Assembly (NCBI RefSeq): GCF_007786445.1
Contig: NZ_VNJI01000004.1
Coordinates: forward strand, 62,001-126,000
Direction: 5' to 3'
DNA length: 64,000 nucleotides
Source: Paenibacillus cremeus
GTDB taxonomy: Bacteria; Bacillota; Bacilli; Paenibacillales; NBRC-103111
Shown here: piece after piece, positions 9,028 through 18,812 of the stretch
How the letters are laid out: the number at the start of each line of letters is the position of its first letter
Position numbering within the stretch: the stretch's first letter is position 1
Position numbers and translations under genes: made by a program
The notes under the pieces: generated by a model
What the model was told of the DNA's origin: nothing
The model's database searches: none
What the model saw: only the letters and a program-made list of their open reading frames with translations

Positions 9028-10821
9028 CTACCAGATTTTGGGCAACGACGCGACGACAACAAACCCCCGCCCGATTCGCCGGCTCACATGGATGCCATAG
9101 TCACTGCCATAAAGCATCTGCAATCGGTCGTGAATGTTTTTCAGCCCTAAGGATTTTTTTCCGCTCCCCGAATGAGGCTCCGCTTTATGCTTGAGCGAGA
9201 GGCTGATCTCTTCGATTTTTTCATGACTGACAAGCGCGCCGTCATCTTCCACACCGATGTGCAGACACTCCTCTCCCGACTCGGCCCATATGGTAATCAA
9301 GCCGGAATCCTCTTTCATTTCGATCCCATGGTAAATCGCATTTTCAACCAGGGGCTGAACGATCAGCTTCGGAATCTGGCACTGCAGCAGCTCCTCTGGA
9401 ATTTTGCAATCGAGCTCGAATCTGTCACCGTACCGAAACCGCTGAATATTAATATAATCCTTCACATGCTGCATTTCTTCGTACAGACTCACAATGGGGG
9501 CTCCCTTGATGCTGAAACGAAAGATCTTGGCTAAGCTGATCGCCATATCTCCGATGTCCGGCGCCTTGTAAATGTCCGAAAGCCATTTGATAGACTGCAG
9601 CGTGTTATACAAGAAATGCGGATTGATCTGGGCCTCGAGAGAGGCCAATTCCGCTTCCTTCTGCTTAATATTCGAAAGGTATACCGTTGAGATCAGATTC
9701 TGGATTTCACCGATCATGATGTTAAAATGCTGGTTTAGCTTGCCGAATTCATCCGAATCCCTGACCTTAGCGCGTACCGTTAAATTCCCTTCCGATGCCT
9801 TCTCCATGAGCCGGATCAAGTTATGCACGGGCTTGGAGATCCGTCTCGCCACGAAATAGGCAATGACCGTACTCGTAATGGTAGTTATCAGAGCAAGCAC
9901 GAGAATAATGTTTTTGACCCGGGCGGCGTCGACGAACAGCTCTTGAACAGGGATCACCGTAACCATCTTCCAGCCCGTGGTATGAATCGTAGCAAAAGCG
10001 ACCAGCTTCTGAACGCCATTCTCCTGATAAAAATAATGGCCGTTGTCCTCTTGAAACACGTTCGCGAACATCGCGTCGCGTTCACGAGCTAAACGCAGGC
10101 TGACCAGACCTTTATCGCTGGCGGAAATGACCGTATTGCGGCTGTTCAAAATATAGGTGTACCCTCCCGGAGCCACATCACCAGAGGTGTAAACATTTTC
10201 CAGGGAACGTTCATTCAAATCCATCCATAGCACACCGAGCAGCGTTCCATACGGACTTTTGATTTTTTTCAGAACGGTCACCACATTGGCATTCGAGCTC
10301 TTCGTGTAGCCCGACACCTTGTGGGCTGGAGACCACATCACATCCACCTGTGATTGGGCCATGAACCCTTGGTACCATACATAGGACGCAAAATCTGTAT
10401 GATCGAGCAATTGATTCGCCGAGGAAAAAATCACTCCATCCGTGCTGATTAAATAAAGCCCGTTAATGTCATTGCGATAGATGGCGTATTTGTTCAGCTC
10501 GTCTTCCACATTATGCGCGATGACATTTTTTTCATAGTCGGTCGCTTGGTCATAGGCCATAATGCCTTCCTTCACCGGATTCGTCTTGTTGTAGGAATCG
10601 AATAAGAGGGTATTCACCGCTTTTTCCGCATCTTCCAAAATGACCTCCGAGTTCAGCGATAGCTGATGGACGGTCTGCTTAATCGAACGGCTGACGTTGT
10701 TATTGATGATCTCGGTGGCCACCGTATACCCGAAATAACTGACAATAGTCAAAGGCAGGACGATCAAACTGAGAAAGGCGAGCATTAAACGAACAAATAA
10801 ATTGAGCCTCGTTTTCTTCAT
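9028..10821 (-). CDS. Sensor histidine kinase, YesM type
   Basis: This kinase has 597 residues: a membrane segment at about 8-30, a large extracellular Cache-like sensor, a second membrane segment near 300-320, a HAMP linker, the His_kinase domain with INPHFLYNT (phosphorylated histidine) and a C-terminal ATPase domain with QPLVENAIYHG. It senses an extracellular signal, probably a sugar or binding protein, and phosphorylates the YesN-type regulator. Its ATG overlaps the regulator stop in an ATGA, so the two are coupled. It lies between two sugar-transport blocks and could control either. Confidence 0.9.
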   Translation of the reverse strand: MKKTRLNLFVRLMLAFLSLIVLPLTIVSYFGYTVATEIINNNVSRSIKQTVHQLSLNSEVILEDAEKAVNTLLFDSYNKTNPVKEGIMAYDQATDYEKNVIAHNVEDELNKYAIYRNDINGLYLISTDGVIFSSANQLLDHTDFASYVWYQGFMAQSQVDVMWSPAHKVSGYTKSSNANVVTVLKKIKSPYGTLLGVLWMDLNERSLENVYTSGDVAPGGYTYILNSRNTVISASDKGLVSLRLARERDAMFANVFQEDNGHYFYQENGVQKLVAFATIHTTGWKMVTVIPVQELFVDAARVKNIILVLALITTITSTVIAYFVARRISKPVHNLIRLMEKASEGNLTVRAKVRDSDEFGKLNQHFNIMIGEIQNLISTVYLSNIKQKEAELASLEAQINPHFLYNTLQSIKWLSDIYKAPDIGDMAISLAKIFRFSIKGAPIVSLYEEMQHVKDYINIQRFRYGDRFELDCKIPEELLQCQIPKLIVQPLVENAIYHGIEMKEDSGLITIWAESGEECLHIGVEDDGALVSHEKIEEISLSLKHKAEPHSGSGKKSLGLKNIHDRLQMLYGSDYGIHVSRRIGRGFVVVASLPKIW

Positions 10822-12407
10822 GGCACCACTTTCCTATATTCGCTGGGTGTCATCCCAGTATGCTTTTTGAAAATTTGCCCAAAATGCCTGAAATCCCTGT
10901 ACCCTACCTCATCCGCAATTTCGTAATTTTTGAGGGTCGTGGACCGGAACAGCTCCTTGGCCTTCTCAATCCGAAGTTCGGTCAGAAAGTCCGAAAAATT
11001 GCTTCCGGTCTCTTGTCCGAATAGATGGCTTAAATAGCTGCGATTTAGATACACATGCCCGGCGGCGTCCGCCAGCGAGATATCCCGCTTAAAATTGGCG
11101 TTCAAATAATCGATTACATCCCGAATGACTTTGCTGTACGGCTTACGGAACTGGCTTTGCAGCTCCAGGAACGCCGTTTGAAAAATGTCGTTCATTCGTT
11201 CAAGCACATCCTGGAGCGTATCGCAAAAATAATGCGCCTCACGCACTTGCTCAAGGAAGTCGCTTCTTTCGCTGCCGCGATCCCGATGGACCGTTTCCAA
11301 AATGCCAGCCATTTCGAGGTAATAGGCCTCGATGCTGTCGGGATCATAGGGTCCCCCGCTGGCCAGTTCCTTAAATGCCGAGTCCAGCAGCGCTTGGAAC
11401 GGCTGCACGTTGCCCAGGGCCAAGGCTTGGTATAACGATTTCAGACTCTCGGCGCCTGGCAGCGGGAGGGACTTCAACTCGGAGACGCCCCCCGTTTGAA
11501 ACATCCGGGTATCCGGGTATAGCAGCCTCAGCTTTAAAGCGCGGGCGGCCTCCTCGTAGCAGCGCCGCATCCCAGAGACACCCCCTTCATTGATGCCGCT
11601 GATACCCCAGGCGGTTTGAACTCTGATCGTCTCTGAAATCGCTTTCAACGCTTGGTTGACAAACTGCTCCAAGATGGCATGATCCTCTGGTCTTAGCAAA
11701 AGACACAAGCTGCCTAGCCGCACATCCACCAGTTCTCCGAGCTGATGAATCCGCAGAAGCTCCTCCAAGATGTTCTGAACGGCGAAGTGAAGCAATCCCC
11801 CATCACGGAATACGGTGCTTTTTTCTCTGAACGAGTGAATCTTGACCAGCGCAACCGCCACCCCACCCTGCAGGGCATGCTCCAAGCCCAGTAGCTTGCT
11901 ATAGCGCTGGAGCTCCAGGCTTGCCGCATCGCCGAACAGGATGTCCTTCAATACTTTTTGTCTAGCGATGCCGAAGGTCTGATTCAGCCGCTGCGACATG
12001 GCCGCTTGCTCCTGAAGCTTCTGATGTTCCTCTTGAATTTCATGTACAATTTTCTCGATCGCAGTCGATAAAGTTTTACCGTCGATCGGCTTCAATATGT
12101 AATCGGTCACTCCGTAAGAGATGCACTTCTTCGCATAAGAAAAATCATCGTACCCTGAGATGATAACCACCTTGACCCGACTCCAACGCTCCTTCACGAT
12201 CCGTGAAAGCTCGAGGCCATCGATTCCCGGCATCCTGACATCGGTCAGCAAAATATCGGGCGGCTGCTGTTCGATCATTTGCAAAGCCACTCTCCCGTTC
12301 GGGGCCGTGAGCACCTCATGAATTCCATAGCAGGCCCAATCGATCGCCATTTCGATTCCGATTCGCATCAACGGTTCGTCGTCCACAATCAAGGCGGATA
12401 GCTTCAT
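10818..12407 (-). CDS. Response regulator with AraC DNA-binding domain, YesN type
   Basis: This protein of 529 residues has an N-terminal receiver domain with phospho-acceptor D56 (DILLTDVRMPG) and the conserved lysine in YILKPID. A long helical middle region follows, then an AraC-type helix-turn-helix pair at about 430-527 (YLNRSYLSHLFGQ and VGYRDFRHFGQIFKKHTG). It is cotranscribed with the kinase through a 4-base overlap and has a GGAGGAG ribosome site. It probably activates the adjacent glycan-use genes. Confidence 0.9.
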   Translation of the reverse strand: MKLSALIVDDEPLMRIGIEMAIDWACYGIHEVLTAPNGRVALQMIEQQPPDILLTDVRMPGIDGLELSRIVKERWSRVKVVIISGYDDFSYAKKCISYGVTDYILKPIDGKTLSTAIEKIVHEIQEEHQKLQEQAAMSQRLNQTFGIARQKVLKDILFGDAASLELQRYSKLLGLEHALQGGVAVALVKIHSFREKSTVFRDGGLLHFAVQNILEELLRIHQLGELVDVRLGSLCLLLRPEDHAILEQFVNQALKAISETIRVQTAWGISGINEGGVSGMRRCYEEAARALKLRLLYPDTRMFQTGGVSELKSLPLPGAESLKSLYQALALGNVQPFQALLDSAFKELASGGPYDPDSIEAYYLEMAGILETVHRDRGSERSDFLEQVREAHYFCDTLQDVLERMNDIFQTAFLELQSQFRKPYSKVIRDVIDYLNANFKRDISLADAAGHVYLNRSYLSHLFGQETGSNFSDFLTELRIEKAKELFRSTTLKNYEIADEVGYRDFRHFGQIFKKHTGMTPSEYRKVVP

Positions 12408-12489
12408 GCGATCTCCTCCGAATACGAAGTTATTCAGCTACAATATATTGTTCGACGGCATGGTGCACGGTCCCTTTTCACCCACAGCT

Positions 12490-13359
12490 TTATCGGATAA
12501 GTCGGCTGACGGCCGCAAAATCCAGGTCGCCATCCTCCCTTGCCGCCATCTCGTACAACTGATACGCCAGGGAAGCGATTGGCATCGGCTTGCCTTGACC
12601 CTCCGCAAGCGCGATCCCAACATCCTTCTTCATCAGATTCATTCGAAAGCCCGGCTTAAATTGGCGTCCGGCGATCGCATTCAGCTTGTTGGCCACCATC
12701 CAGGAGCCGCCCGAGCTGCTTCCGATTACTTTCTGTAATGCATCGAGATCCACGCCAAGCTGTTCGGCTAGTACCACAGCCTCGGATGCCGCTAGCAGAT
12801 GGATGGCCGCCAGCATTTGATTGATGGCCTTGACTGCCTTGCCGGCACCCACATCCCCCACTGGAGAGACGGTCGCAGCCATTGAACGCAGCAGTGGCTC
12901 CGCCTCCGCAAGATCAGACGCCTCACCGCCGGCCATCACCGTTAACGTGCCTTGCTCTGCGCCAATCGTACCGCCGCTGACCGGTGCGTCCAGTACCCGG
13001 GCGCCTCTCTTTGTATAGGCCTCTGCGACTTCTTTCATGACATTCGGCGACCCCGAAGTCATTTCGATGAGCAGCTGCTCCTTTCTCACAGCCTCCAACA
13101 TCGCGGAAGACAAGAGAACCTCCCTCATCTGGCGGTCCTCCGGAAGAATGCTCACCGTAGCCTCACTAATCGCCACCGCTTCAGCTGCAGTCGGATGAAC
13201 TACCGCGCCCAGCGCACGCAGCTCCTCCACCGGAGCCGGGTTGCGGTGCATCGTAATATGGAGCGTATACCCCGCTCGGAGAACGTTCTTTGCCATCGGC
13301 AGCCCCATCGCGCCTAACCCCAAAAAAGCCACATGCCGGATGCGATTCATATTCATCAT
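12490..13359 (-). CDS. 3-hydroxyisobutyrate dehydrogenase-family oxidoreductase
   Basis: This is an NAD(P)-dependent beta-hydroxyacid dehydrogenase of about 289 residues. The Rossmann motif GLGAMG lies at the N-terminus, the substrate loop DAPVSGGTIGAEQGTL follows, and the catalytic lysine region is GKAVKAINQ. Family members act on 3-hydroxyisobutyrate, tartronate semialdehyde, sulfolactaldehyde or related acids, and the substrate here is not readable from sequence. The start at 13359 follows AAGGGAAG; an upstream extension is rejected because it lacks a ribosome site. Its position beside aldehyde and alcohol dehydrogenases suggests reduction of a semialdehyde in sugar-acid breakdown. Confidence 0.85.
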   Translation of the reverse strand: MMNMNRIRHVAFLGLGAMGLPMAKNVLRAGYTLHITMHRNPAPVEELRALGAVVHPTAAEAVAISEATVSILPEDRQMREVLLSSAMLEAVRKEQLLIEMTSGSPNVMKEVAEAYTKRGARVLDAPVSGGTIGAEQGTLTVMAGGEASDLAEAEPLLRSMAATVSPVGDVGAGKAVKAINQMLAAIHLLAASEAVVLAEQLGVDLDALQKVIGSSSGGSWMVANKLNAIAGRQFKPGFRMNLMKKDVGIALAEGQGKPMPIASLAYQLYEMAAREDGDLDFAAVSRLIR

Positions 13360-13395
13360 TTGATCTTCCCTTCGTTTTTGTTTTCTGAAGGAACA

Positions 13396-13423
13396 GAAAA
13401 TCCCGGCGTTGTCCCCGGGATTT
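13396..13423 (-). terminator. Probable weak terminator after the second binding-protein gene
   Basis: AAATCCCGG and CCGGGATTT form a perfect 9-base stem with an 8-base loop, with only four Ts at the 3' side on the minus strand. It lies between the binding protein and the oxidoreductase and may be partial, letting some transcription through. Confidence 0.45.
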
Positions 13424-13492
13424 CCGCCGCTATTTCCTTTAACGTCCGCCATCGCCGTCCGCCACGATCACGTTTTGGATGGCTACATAAGC

Positions 13493-14896
13493 TTATTTTT
13501 TCTGGTCAGCCGCTTTCATCTTGGCGAATTCTTGCTCCACTTCACCCTGGGCTTGATCCAGCGCTTCTTGTGCAGGTGTATCCTTCAACAGCACCTTCTC
13601 CATCGCCCGGGTCAGGGCAAACTTCGCAGTCGTAAACCAGATCGGCGACATATACTGAGCTTGCTCGACCATCTTGAACATTTTCTCCTCCAGCGCATCC
13701 GGCATATAATTCGGTCCGAGCGCCTTTACGGATACCGGCATCATCCACTTGGTTTCCCATAGAAACCGCTGCCCGTTGCCTACGGACATCCATTTCACGA
13801 TTTCCCAGGCCAATTCCTTGTCTTGCGCATTCTTTACCATCTGCACCCTCATCCCGCCTAGAAATCCGCCGGTGCCTCCCGGCCCCTTCGGGATCATCGC
13901 CACATCGTAGCGGTCGTCCATTTTCAGCGAACGGAATTTCTGTAATTGGATCGCGGGAAGGTTGATGTACATGGCGATATTGTTTCTCGGCGTCGACCAC
14001 TTTTCACCGCCCAGTCCCTGAACCGTGCCGGGAGGCATATAAGGGATGAGCGATTTAAAATAATTTGTCGCCTGCACCATGCCAGGGCTGTTGAGCGACA
14101 CTTGATTCAAATATTCTTTATATCCCATCTGACCCATATCGGCCCCGAACGTGTTGGCGATGATCGACACGTTGTATCCGGCGTTGTCGCTGGGAATCCG
14201 TGTAAACAAGCCGTAGGTGAGCTCGCCGGTTTTTGGATTTTTCCCGGTCAGCCGCTTCGCTTTCTCAAGCACCTCATCCCAAGTGGGGTTAGACGAAAGC
14301 GGCGGTATACCATAGGCCTCAAAGATACTCTTGTCAAAGAAAATGCCGGAGGCGTCGACCGCGATCGGAAGCGCATTAATCACGGATCGGCCGTATGGAT
14401 CCACCTCAAGCGGACCGGTAAACATGGAAGAGGACAGATAGTGGTCCTTGCTCCACTCTTTATCCTTCTCCAGCCATGGCGTAAGCTCTTGGCTGAAGCC
14501 TTGATTCCATAAAAACTTGCTGTCGGACTCCACGGCAACGTCAATCTGCCGTGATTCGATAAGCGCTTTCACTTTTCCTTGATGGTCTTTAAACGGGTAG
14601 GTCACCACTTCAAAGTCGATGTTCGGGTAATCCTGCTTGAGCCATTTCTTCAGCTCGTCCGCACCGTACACGGTGTCGCCTGTCAAAGGATCCGGGGCCG
14701 TCTGGTCGTTCAGGCCGACAAAGCCGATCCGAATTTTCCCCTTGAGCTCAGGCTTAGCTTTGACCGGAGCAGACGACCGTTCCGCCGAAGCCTCTTTGGC
14801 GTGTCCCGCGGAAGGGTCTGACTGTGCCCCGCCGCAGCCTGCCGCCGAAAGCATCAGCACCGCCGCAAGAGCGAAAGGGATCCATCTGCGATGCAT
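13493..14896 (-). CDS. Extracellular solute-binding lipoprotein, orphan
   Basis: This is a family 1 sugar-binding protein of about 467 residues with a lipobox at C21 (LSAAGC). The start at 14896 is set by AGGAGG seven bases upstream. The mature protein has the usual two-lobed pattern (IFFDKSIFEAYGIPP, TGELTYGLFTRIP). No permease genes adjoin it: it sits between the aldehyde dehydrogenase and the hydroxyisobutyrate-type dehydrogenase. It may feed the permeases at 21-23 kb or those at 0-2 kb, or act as a sensor for the YesMN pair downstream. The ligand is unknown. Confidence 0.85.
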   Translation of the reverse strand: MHRRWIPFALAAVLMLSAAGCGGAQSDPSAGHAKEASAERSSAPVKAKPELKGKIRIGFVGLNDQTAPDPLTGDTVYGADELKKWLKQDYPNIDFEVVTYPFKDHQGKVKALIESRQIDVAVESDSKFLWNQGFSQELTPWLEKDKEWSKDHYLSSSMFTGPLEVDPYGRSVINALPIAVDASGIFFDKSIFEAYGIPPLSSNPTWDEVLEKAKRLTGKNPKTGELTYGLFTRIPSDNAGYNVSIIANTFGADMGQMGYKEYLNQVSLNSPGMVQATNYFKSLIPYMPPGTVQGLGGEKWSTPRNNIAMYINLPAIQLQKFRSLKMDDRYDVAMIPKGPGGTGGFLGGMRVQMVKNAQDKELAWEIVKWMSVGNGQRFLWETKWMMPVSVKALGPNYMPDALEEKMFKMVEQAQYMSPIWFTTAKFALTRAMEKVLLKDTPAQEALDQAQGEVEQEFAKMKAADQKK

Positions 14897-14916
14897 CGCT
14901 TTACCTCCTCGTCGTT

Positions 14917-14953
14917 CATCGCCTATCAAGCTTATTTTATCGCATAGGCGATG
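14917..14953. repeat. 10-bp inverted repeat upstream of the orphan binding protein
   Basis: CATCGCCTAT (14917-14926) and ATAGGCGATG (14944-14953) are perfect inverted repeats separated by 17 bases, about 20 bases above the ATG. They could be an operator or a hairpin in the mRNA leader. No T-run follows on the minus strand, so it is not a standard terminator for the upstream aldehyde dehydrogenase. Confidence 0.55.
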
Positions 14954-15043
14954 CTTTTGTTAGGCGGTGCGGTTTGGATTGTGTTGATTTTTTTTGGACG
15001 CTGCCAGATCAACCCAACGACTGAAGTAAGACTTTACCCGTGA

Positions 15044-16528
15044 CTAATACTGCACATAAACCACCTTCGATTCAGTGAAAAACTCCATGTTCGAATGCCC
15101 GATGGAGAAGGCGCCGAAGCCGGACTGCTTTACGCCTCCGAAGGGCATATGCGCCTCGCTGGCCGTACCGTGGTTGATGTGCACCATACCACTCTGGATA
15201 CCTTCCGCAAAGCGGTACGCCTGGGACAGGTCACGCGTAAACACGGAGGCCGCCAGCCCGTAATCCACGTGATTGGCGATTTCAAGCGCCTCTTCGGCTG
15301 TCTCTGCGGTCAGCACCGTAAGCACGGGGCCGAAAATCTCCTCCCTGGCGATCCGCATGTCCGGCTTCACCTGCGTGAGCAGCGCCGGCTTCATGAAATA
15401 GCCTTGGCCGAAAGCCCCTTCTTGCAGGACTTCTCCGCCGGTCAGCAGCTCCGCCCCTTCCTCCAAACCCAGACGCAAGTAGCTTTGAACCGACTCCAAG
15501 TGGCTCCGGCTGACGAGCGGCCCCATTGTGCTGCCGGGCTGCCAGGCCGGTCCGATGACGATGGGCTCCATCTCGGAACGCAGCGCCTCGATCAACCGGT
15601 CCGCCTCCGGCTTCAGCACAATCACCCGGCTGATCGCCGTACACCGCTGCCCGCTGCAGGCAAAGGCCGCGCTTACGATTTGCTTCGCCGTGTGCGAAGG
15701 TTGATCCAAATCCAAGACGACAGCCGGATTTTTGCCACCCAGCTCCAGCTGTGTCCGGGCTAGCCGCTTAGCCGCCGCTTCCTGAATCGCGACGCCGAGG
15801 GCGGTCGAGCCGGTGAAGGAAATGCCCTTCACGAGCGGATGCTTCACAAGCGGATCACCGACCGCTCCTCCACTGCCCGTAACCAGATTCACCGCGCCGT
15901 CCGGTACTCCCGCTTCCTGAAGCAGCTGCATCAGCCGGACGGATGTCCATGGAGTGAGAGAGGCGGGTTTGTAAACGACGGTGCAGCCATAGGCCAGCGC
16001 CGGTGCAAGCTTGCGCACAGGCGTCACAACGGGGAAATTCCACGGCGCAATGGCCGCCACCACACCGATCGGCTGGCGGACGACGGAGTTCCAAACGTTC
16101 GCGCGCTCGCTCGGCAGCGTGGTGCCGTCCATCCGCTGCGCTTCACCGGCGGCGAAGCGGGCCTCCTTGGCTGCGCGGGCGACCTCCCCGCGGGATTCGT
16201 TCAGCACTTTGCCTTGCTCTGCGGAGAGCATGAAGGCCAGCTCTTCACTGTGCTGCTCTAGCAGGTCGGCGAACCTCGCCAGCTTGGCGGCCCTTTCCGG
16301 AGCCGGCACCTTAGACCAGGTCAGGAATGCGCGGTGTGCCGCCGCTACGGCTTCATTCACGTCCGTCTCATTGGAGCTTTGAAAACGGCCCAGCAGCTGA
16401 TGCTTATTCGCTGGGTTGAAGATCTCCAGTGTCCGTCCGCTCGATGACGGCTTCCAGACCCCGTCGATCCAGTTCCCGTAGGTTTGCCCGCTGTGCTCTT
16501 CCAGCCAGCGGATCATGTCACTTGCCAT
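15044..16528 (-). CDS. NAD(P)-dependent aldehyde dehydrogenase
   Basis: This classical aldehyde dehydrogenase has about 494 residues. It has the cofactor motif APWNFPV, the glutamate loop LELGGKNP (E262) and the catalytic cysteine in SGQRC (C296). It oxidises an aldehyde to the acid; overall pattern resembles the succinate-semialdehyde/lactaldehyde group, but the substrate cannot be fixed. The start at 16528 follows AAGGAG. It is immediately downstream of the iron alcohol dehydrogenase, so the pair may carry out successive alcohol-aldehyde-acid steps. Confidence 0.9.
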   Translation of the reverse strand: MASDMIRWLEEHSGQTYGNWIDGVWKPSSSGRTLEIFNPANKHQLLGRFQSSNETDVNEAVAAAHRAFLTWSKVPAPERAAKLARFADLLEQHSEELAFMLSAEQGKVLNESRGEVARAAKEARFAAGEAQRMDGTTLPSERANVWNSVVRQPIGVVAAIAPWNFPVVTPVRKLAPALAYGCTVVYKPASLTPWTSVRLMQLLQEAGVPDGAVNLVTGSGGAVGDPLVKHPLVKGISFTGSTALGVAIQEAAAKRLARTQLELGGKNPAVVLDLDQPSHTAKQIVSAAFACSGQRCTAISRVIVLKPEADRLIEALRSEMEPIVIGPAWQPGSTMGPLVSRSHLESVQSYLRLGLEEGAELLTGGEVLQEGAFGQGYFMKPALLTQVKPDMRIAREEIFGPVLTVLTAETAEEALEIANHVDYGLAASVFTRDLSQAYRFAEGIQSGMVHINHGTASEAHMPFGGVKQSGFGAFSIGHSNMEFFTESKVVYVQY

Positions 16529-16548
16529 ACGCTTCTCCTTCCTTTGCG

Positions 16549-17712
16549 TCAGCTCATGGCCGCCCGGCATATGTGTTTTAGGTCCTCCAGCGTCGGCTTG
16601 CGCGGATTGACGGGCACGTTGCCCGAGAGCATCGCTTCCTCCGCAAGAAATCCGAGATGCTCCTCCTGAACGCCGAAATCGCTCAGCGTCTGCGTGATCC
16701 CCACATCCTCCTTCAGCTGACGGACGGCATCGACAGCCCGTTCAGCGGCATCCCGCTGGGACAGCTGCTCGGTCCGCTCTCCGAAAATGGCGGCGATTTC
16801 CGCAAATTTGGCAGTATTCCCAATGAGATTAAATTGCATGACCTCCGGCAGCAAAATCGCATTCACCGTGCCATGCGGAATATGAAAGTGCGCGCCAAGC
16901 GGCAAACCCAGCGCGTGGGCCAAGCCCAGCCTGGTCGAATTGAACGCCATGGCGGCGATCAGGCTGGCCATCAGCATATCGTGGCGCGCCTGCAGGTTCT
17001 CCCCCTGGACTACGGCGAGCCGCAGGCTCCTCGCGATCAGCTTCATCGCATGCAGCGCGAGCCCCTCCGAAATCGGCTGCGTCGCTTTGTTCACATACGA
17101 TTCAAGCGCATGTGTCAGCGCATCCATGCCCGTCGCAGCCGTCACCTGTGGCGGAAGACTGAGCGTCAGCTCGGGGTCGCACAGCGCCAGATCGGGACAA
17201 TTGTACGGACTGCCGACGCTGAGCTTGACTTTGTTCTTCCGGTCGGACATGACCGACCAGATGGTTACTTCGCTGCCGGTCCCCGCCGTGGTCGGGACCG
17301 CAATGACCGGCGCGCCTTTGTGCGGCACTTTGCCGATGCCGACATAATCGAGGATATGACCGGCGTTGCCCAGCATCAGGCCGATCGCCTTCGCCGTATC
17401 GAGGGAGCTGCCTCCGCCGATGCCGACGACCACATCGCAGCCTGCCGACTTCGCAGCCTCCAGTCCTTGGTCCACCGATTCGATATCCGGATCGGACTGA
17501 ATGTTGGAGAATACCTCACAAGGGATAGAGGCTTTATTCAAAATGGCGCATAGCCGGTCCACAAGGCCCGCCTTGACGACACCGGGATCGCCGACAATCA
17601 GCGCCCTGCTGCCTCCCAGCCTCTGAACATGATCGGCCAGCTGATGAACCGAGCCGTTGCCGAATTCAATGGCGGTCGGTAATTCATAACGAAACACGCG
17701 GTTGAGCAGCAT
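16549..17712 (-). CDS. Iron-containing alcohol dehydrogenase
   Basis: This is a group III metal-dependent alcohol dehydrogenase of 387 residues. The nucleotide-binding GGGSSLDTAK and the metal ligands in GMDALTHALE and AHALGLPLGAHFHIPHG are visible, as is PTTAGTGSE. It interconverts an alcohol and an aldehyde with NAD(H). The ribosome site AAGGAG precedes the ATG. It follows the Ldh-family gene by 32 bases and precedes the aldehyde dehydrogenase by 20 bases. Confidence 0.92.
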   Translation of the reverse strand: MLLNRVFRYELPTAIEFGNGSVHQLADHVQRLGGSRALIVGDPGVVKAGLVDRLCAILNKASIPCEVFSNIQSDPDIESVDQGLEAAKSAGCDVVVGIGGGSSLDTAKAIGLMLGNAGHILDYVGIGKVPHKGAPVIAVPTTAGTGSEVTIWSVMSDRKNKVKLSVGSPYNCPDLALCDPELTLSLPPQVTAATGMDALTHALESYVNKATQPISEGLALHAMKLIARSLRLAVVQGENLQARHDMLMASLIAAMAFNSTRLGLAHALGLPLGAHFHIPHGTVNAILLPEVMQFNLIGNTAKFAEIAAIFGERTEQLSQRDAAERAVDAVRQLKEDVGITQTLSDFGVQEEHLGFLAEEAMLSGNVPVNPRKPTLEDLKHICRAAMS

Positions 17713-17744
17713 AATCGGTCACTCCTTCTTCCATACGTCGGTCC

Positions 17745-18812
17745 TTAGTCCGGCATGGCTGCATCCAGCAAGCTTACTCCGTAGCGCAAGCCGATCCCGT
17801 GCAGCTCCTCTGCCACCTTGAGCGGCAGCTCAATGCCGTATTGCTTGCGGCGCTCACTCTGCCGATGCTCGAGCTCGCCTGGGATCAAAATCTCCGGCAC
17901 CCCGGGAGCTTTGGGCTCCGCCTTGAGTGAACGGATATAATCGTCCATCCGGCCTTTGAAAAAAGGGAGCGGAATAAACCGCTGAATATCGATCGCCATA
18001 AAGAAATGACCGACGTTCTGGTCCTCATTCCAATTCTCATACATGTTATTGACATACTGGCCGTAGCCGGCCCCGGTCAAGACGCCGCTTAATATATCGA
18101 TGACCATCGAAATGGCGTAACCCTTGGCTCCACCGACAGGAAGCACGGAGCCCTCCAAAGCCGCCTGCGCATCCGTGGTGGGGTTTCCGTCTTTATCGAT
18201 GGCCCAGCCGAGTGGAATCGGTTCGCCCTTCTGCGCCGCCACGATGATCTTTCCACGCGCAACCACGCTGGTAGCCATATCCAGGACGAAAGGCTGCTCC
18301 GCCCCCGCCGGAACTCCTACGCACAGCGGGTTCGTGCCGATGAACGGACGGATCCCTCCCGTCGGCGGCATCGTCTGCGAGGCGTTCGACATGACCATCA
18401 GAATCATGTCCTCGCGAATTGCCTGCAGCGCATAAAAGGCGCCCGTCCCAAAGTGATTGGAGCCCTTCACGCCAACGATGCCGATGCCGCCTGCTTTTGC
18501 ACGGTCCAGCGCCGTACGCAGCGCCTTCATGCCGACATAGGCGCCAAAGTTGTTATTCCCGTCAAGCAGCGTGAAACCGGGGCCCTCGGAAATGACGGAA
18601 GGCTCCGCAAGAGGCTGGATACGTCCCGCTTCCAATCGTCTTAAATAAATATCCGTCCTTACGACGCCGTGAGAATCCACGCCCCGCAGGTCGGCCTCCA
18701 CCAACGACTGCGCAACGATCTGCGCCGTCTCCGTAGGAACTCCAGCCTTTCGGAACACGGATTCGCAAAAGTCAGCCAGCTTTTCCCAGTGAAACCGCTG
18801 CGGCAGGCTCAA
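17745..18812 (-). CDS. Ldh-family (malate/L-lactate/ureidoglycolate) dehydrogenase
   Basis: This is a member of the Ldh_2 family of NAD(P)-dependent 2-hydroxyacid dehydrogenases, 355 residues, unrelated to classical lactate dehydrogenase. GVDSHGVVR near residue 45, KGSNHFG and GTNPLCVGVPAG are family signatures. Members oxidise malate, lactate, sulfolactate, ureidoglycolate or keto-sugar acids. The TTG start overlaps the stop of the RraA-family gene upstream, so the two are coupled. That suggests the RraA-family enzyme and this dehydrogenase act in sequence on a 2-hydroxy/2-oxo acid. Confidence 0.87.
   Translation of the reverse strand: MSLPQRFHWEKLADFCESVFRKAGVPTETAQIVAQSLVEADLRGVDSHGVVRTDIYLRRLEAGRIQPLAEPSVISEGPGFTLLDGNNNFGAYVGMKALRTALDRAKAGGIGIVGVKGSNHFGTGAFYALQAIREDMILMVMSNASQTMPPTGGIRPFIGTNPLCVGVPAGAEQPFVLDMATSVVARGKIIVAAQKGEPIPLGWAIDKDGNPTTDAQAALEGSVLPVGGAKGYAISMVIDILSGVLTGAGYGQYVNNMYENWNEDQNVGHFFMAIDIQRFIPLPFFKGRMDDYIRSLKAEPKAPGVPEILIPGELEHRQSERRKQYGIELPLKVAEELHGIGLRYGVSLLDAAMPD

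Noticed and set aside
16657..17553. 298-codon open frame on the plus strand
   Set aside because: It is antisense to the iron alcohol dehydrogenase, with an Arg/His-rich composition typical of shadow frames.
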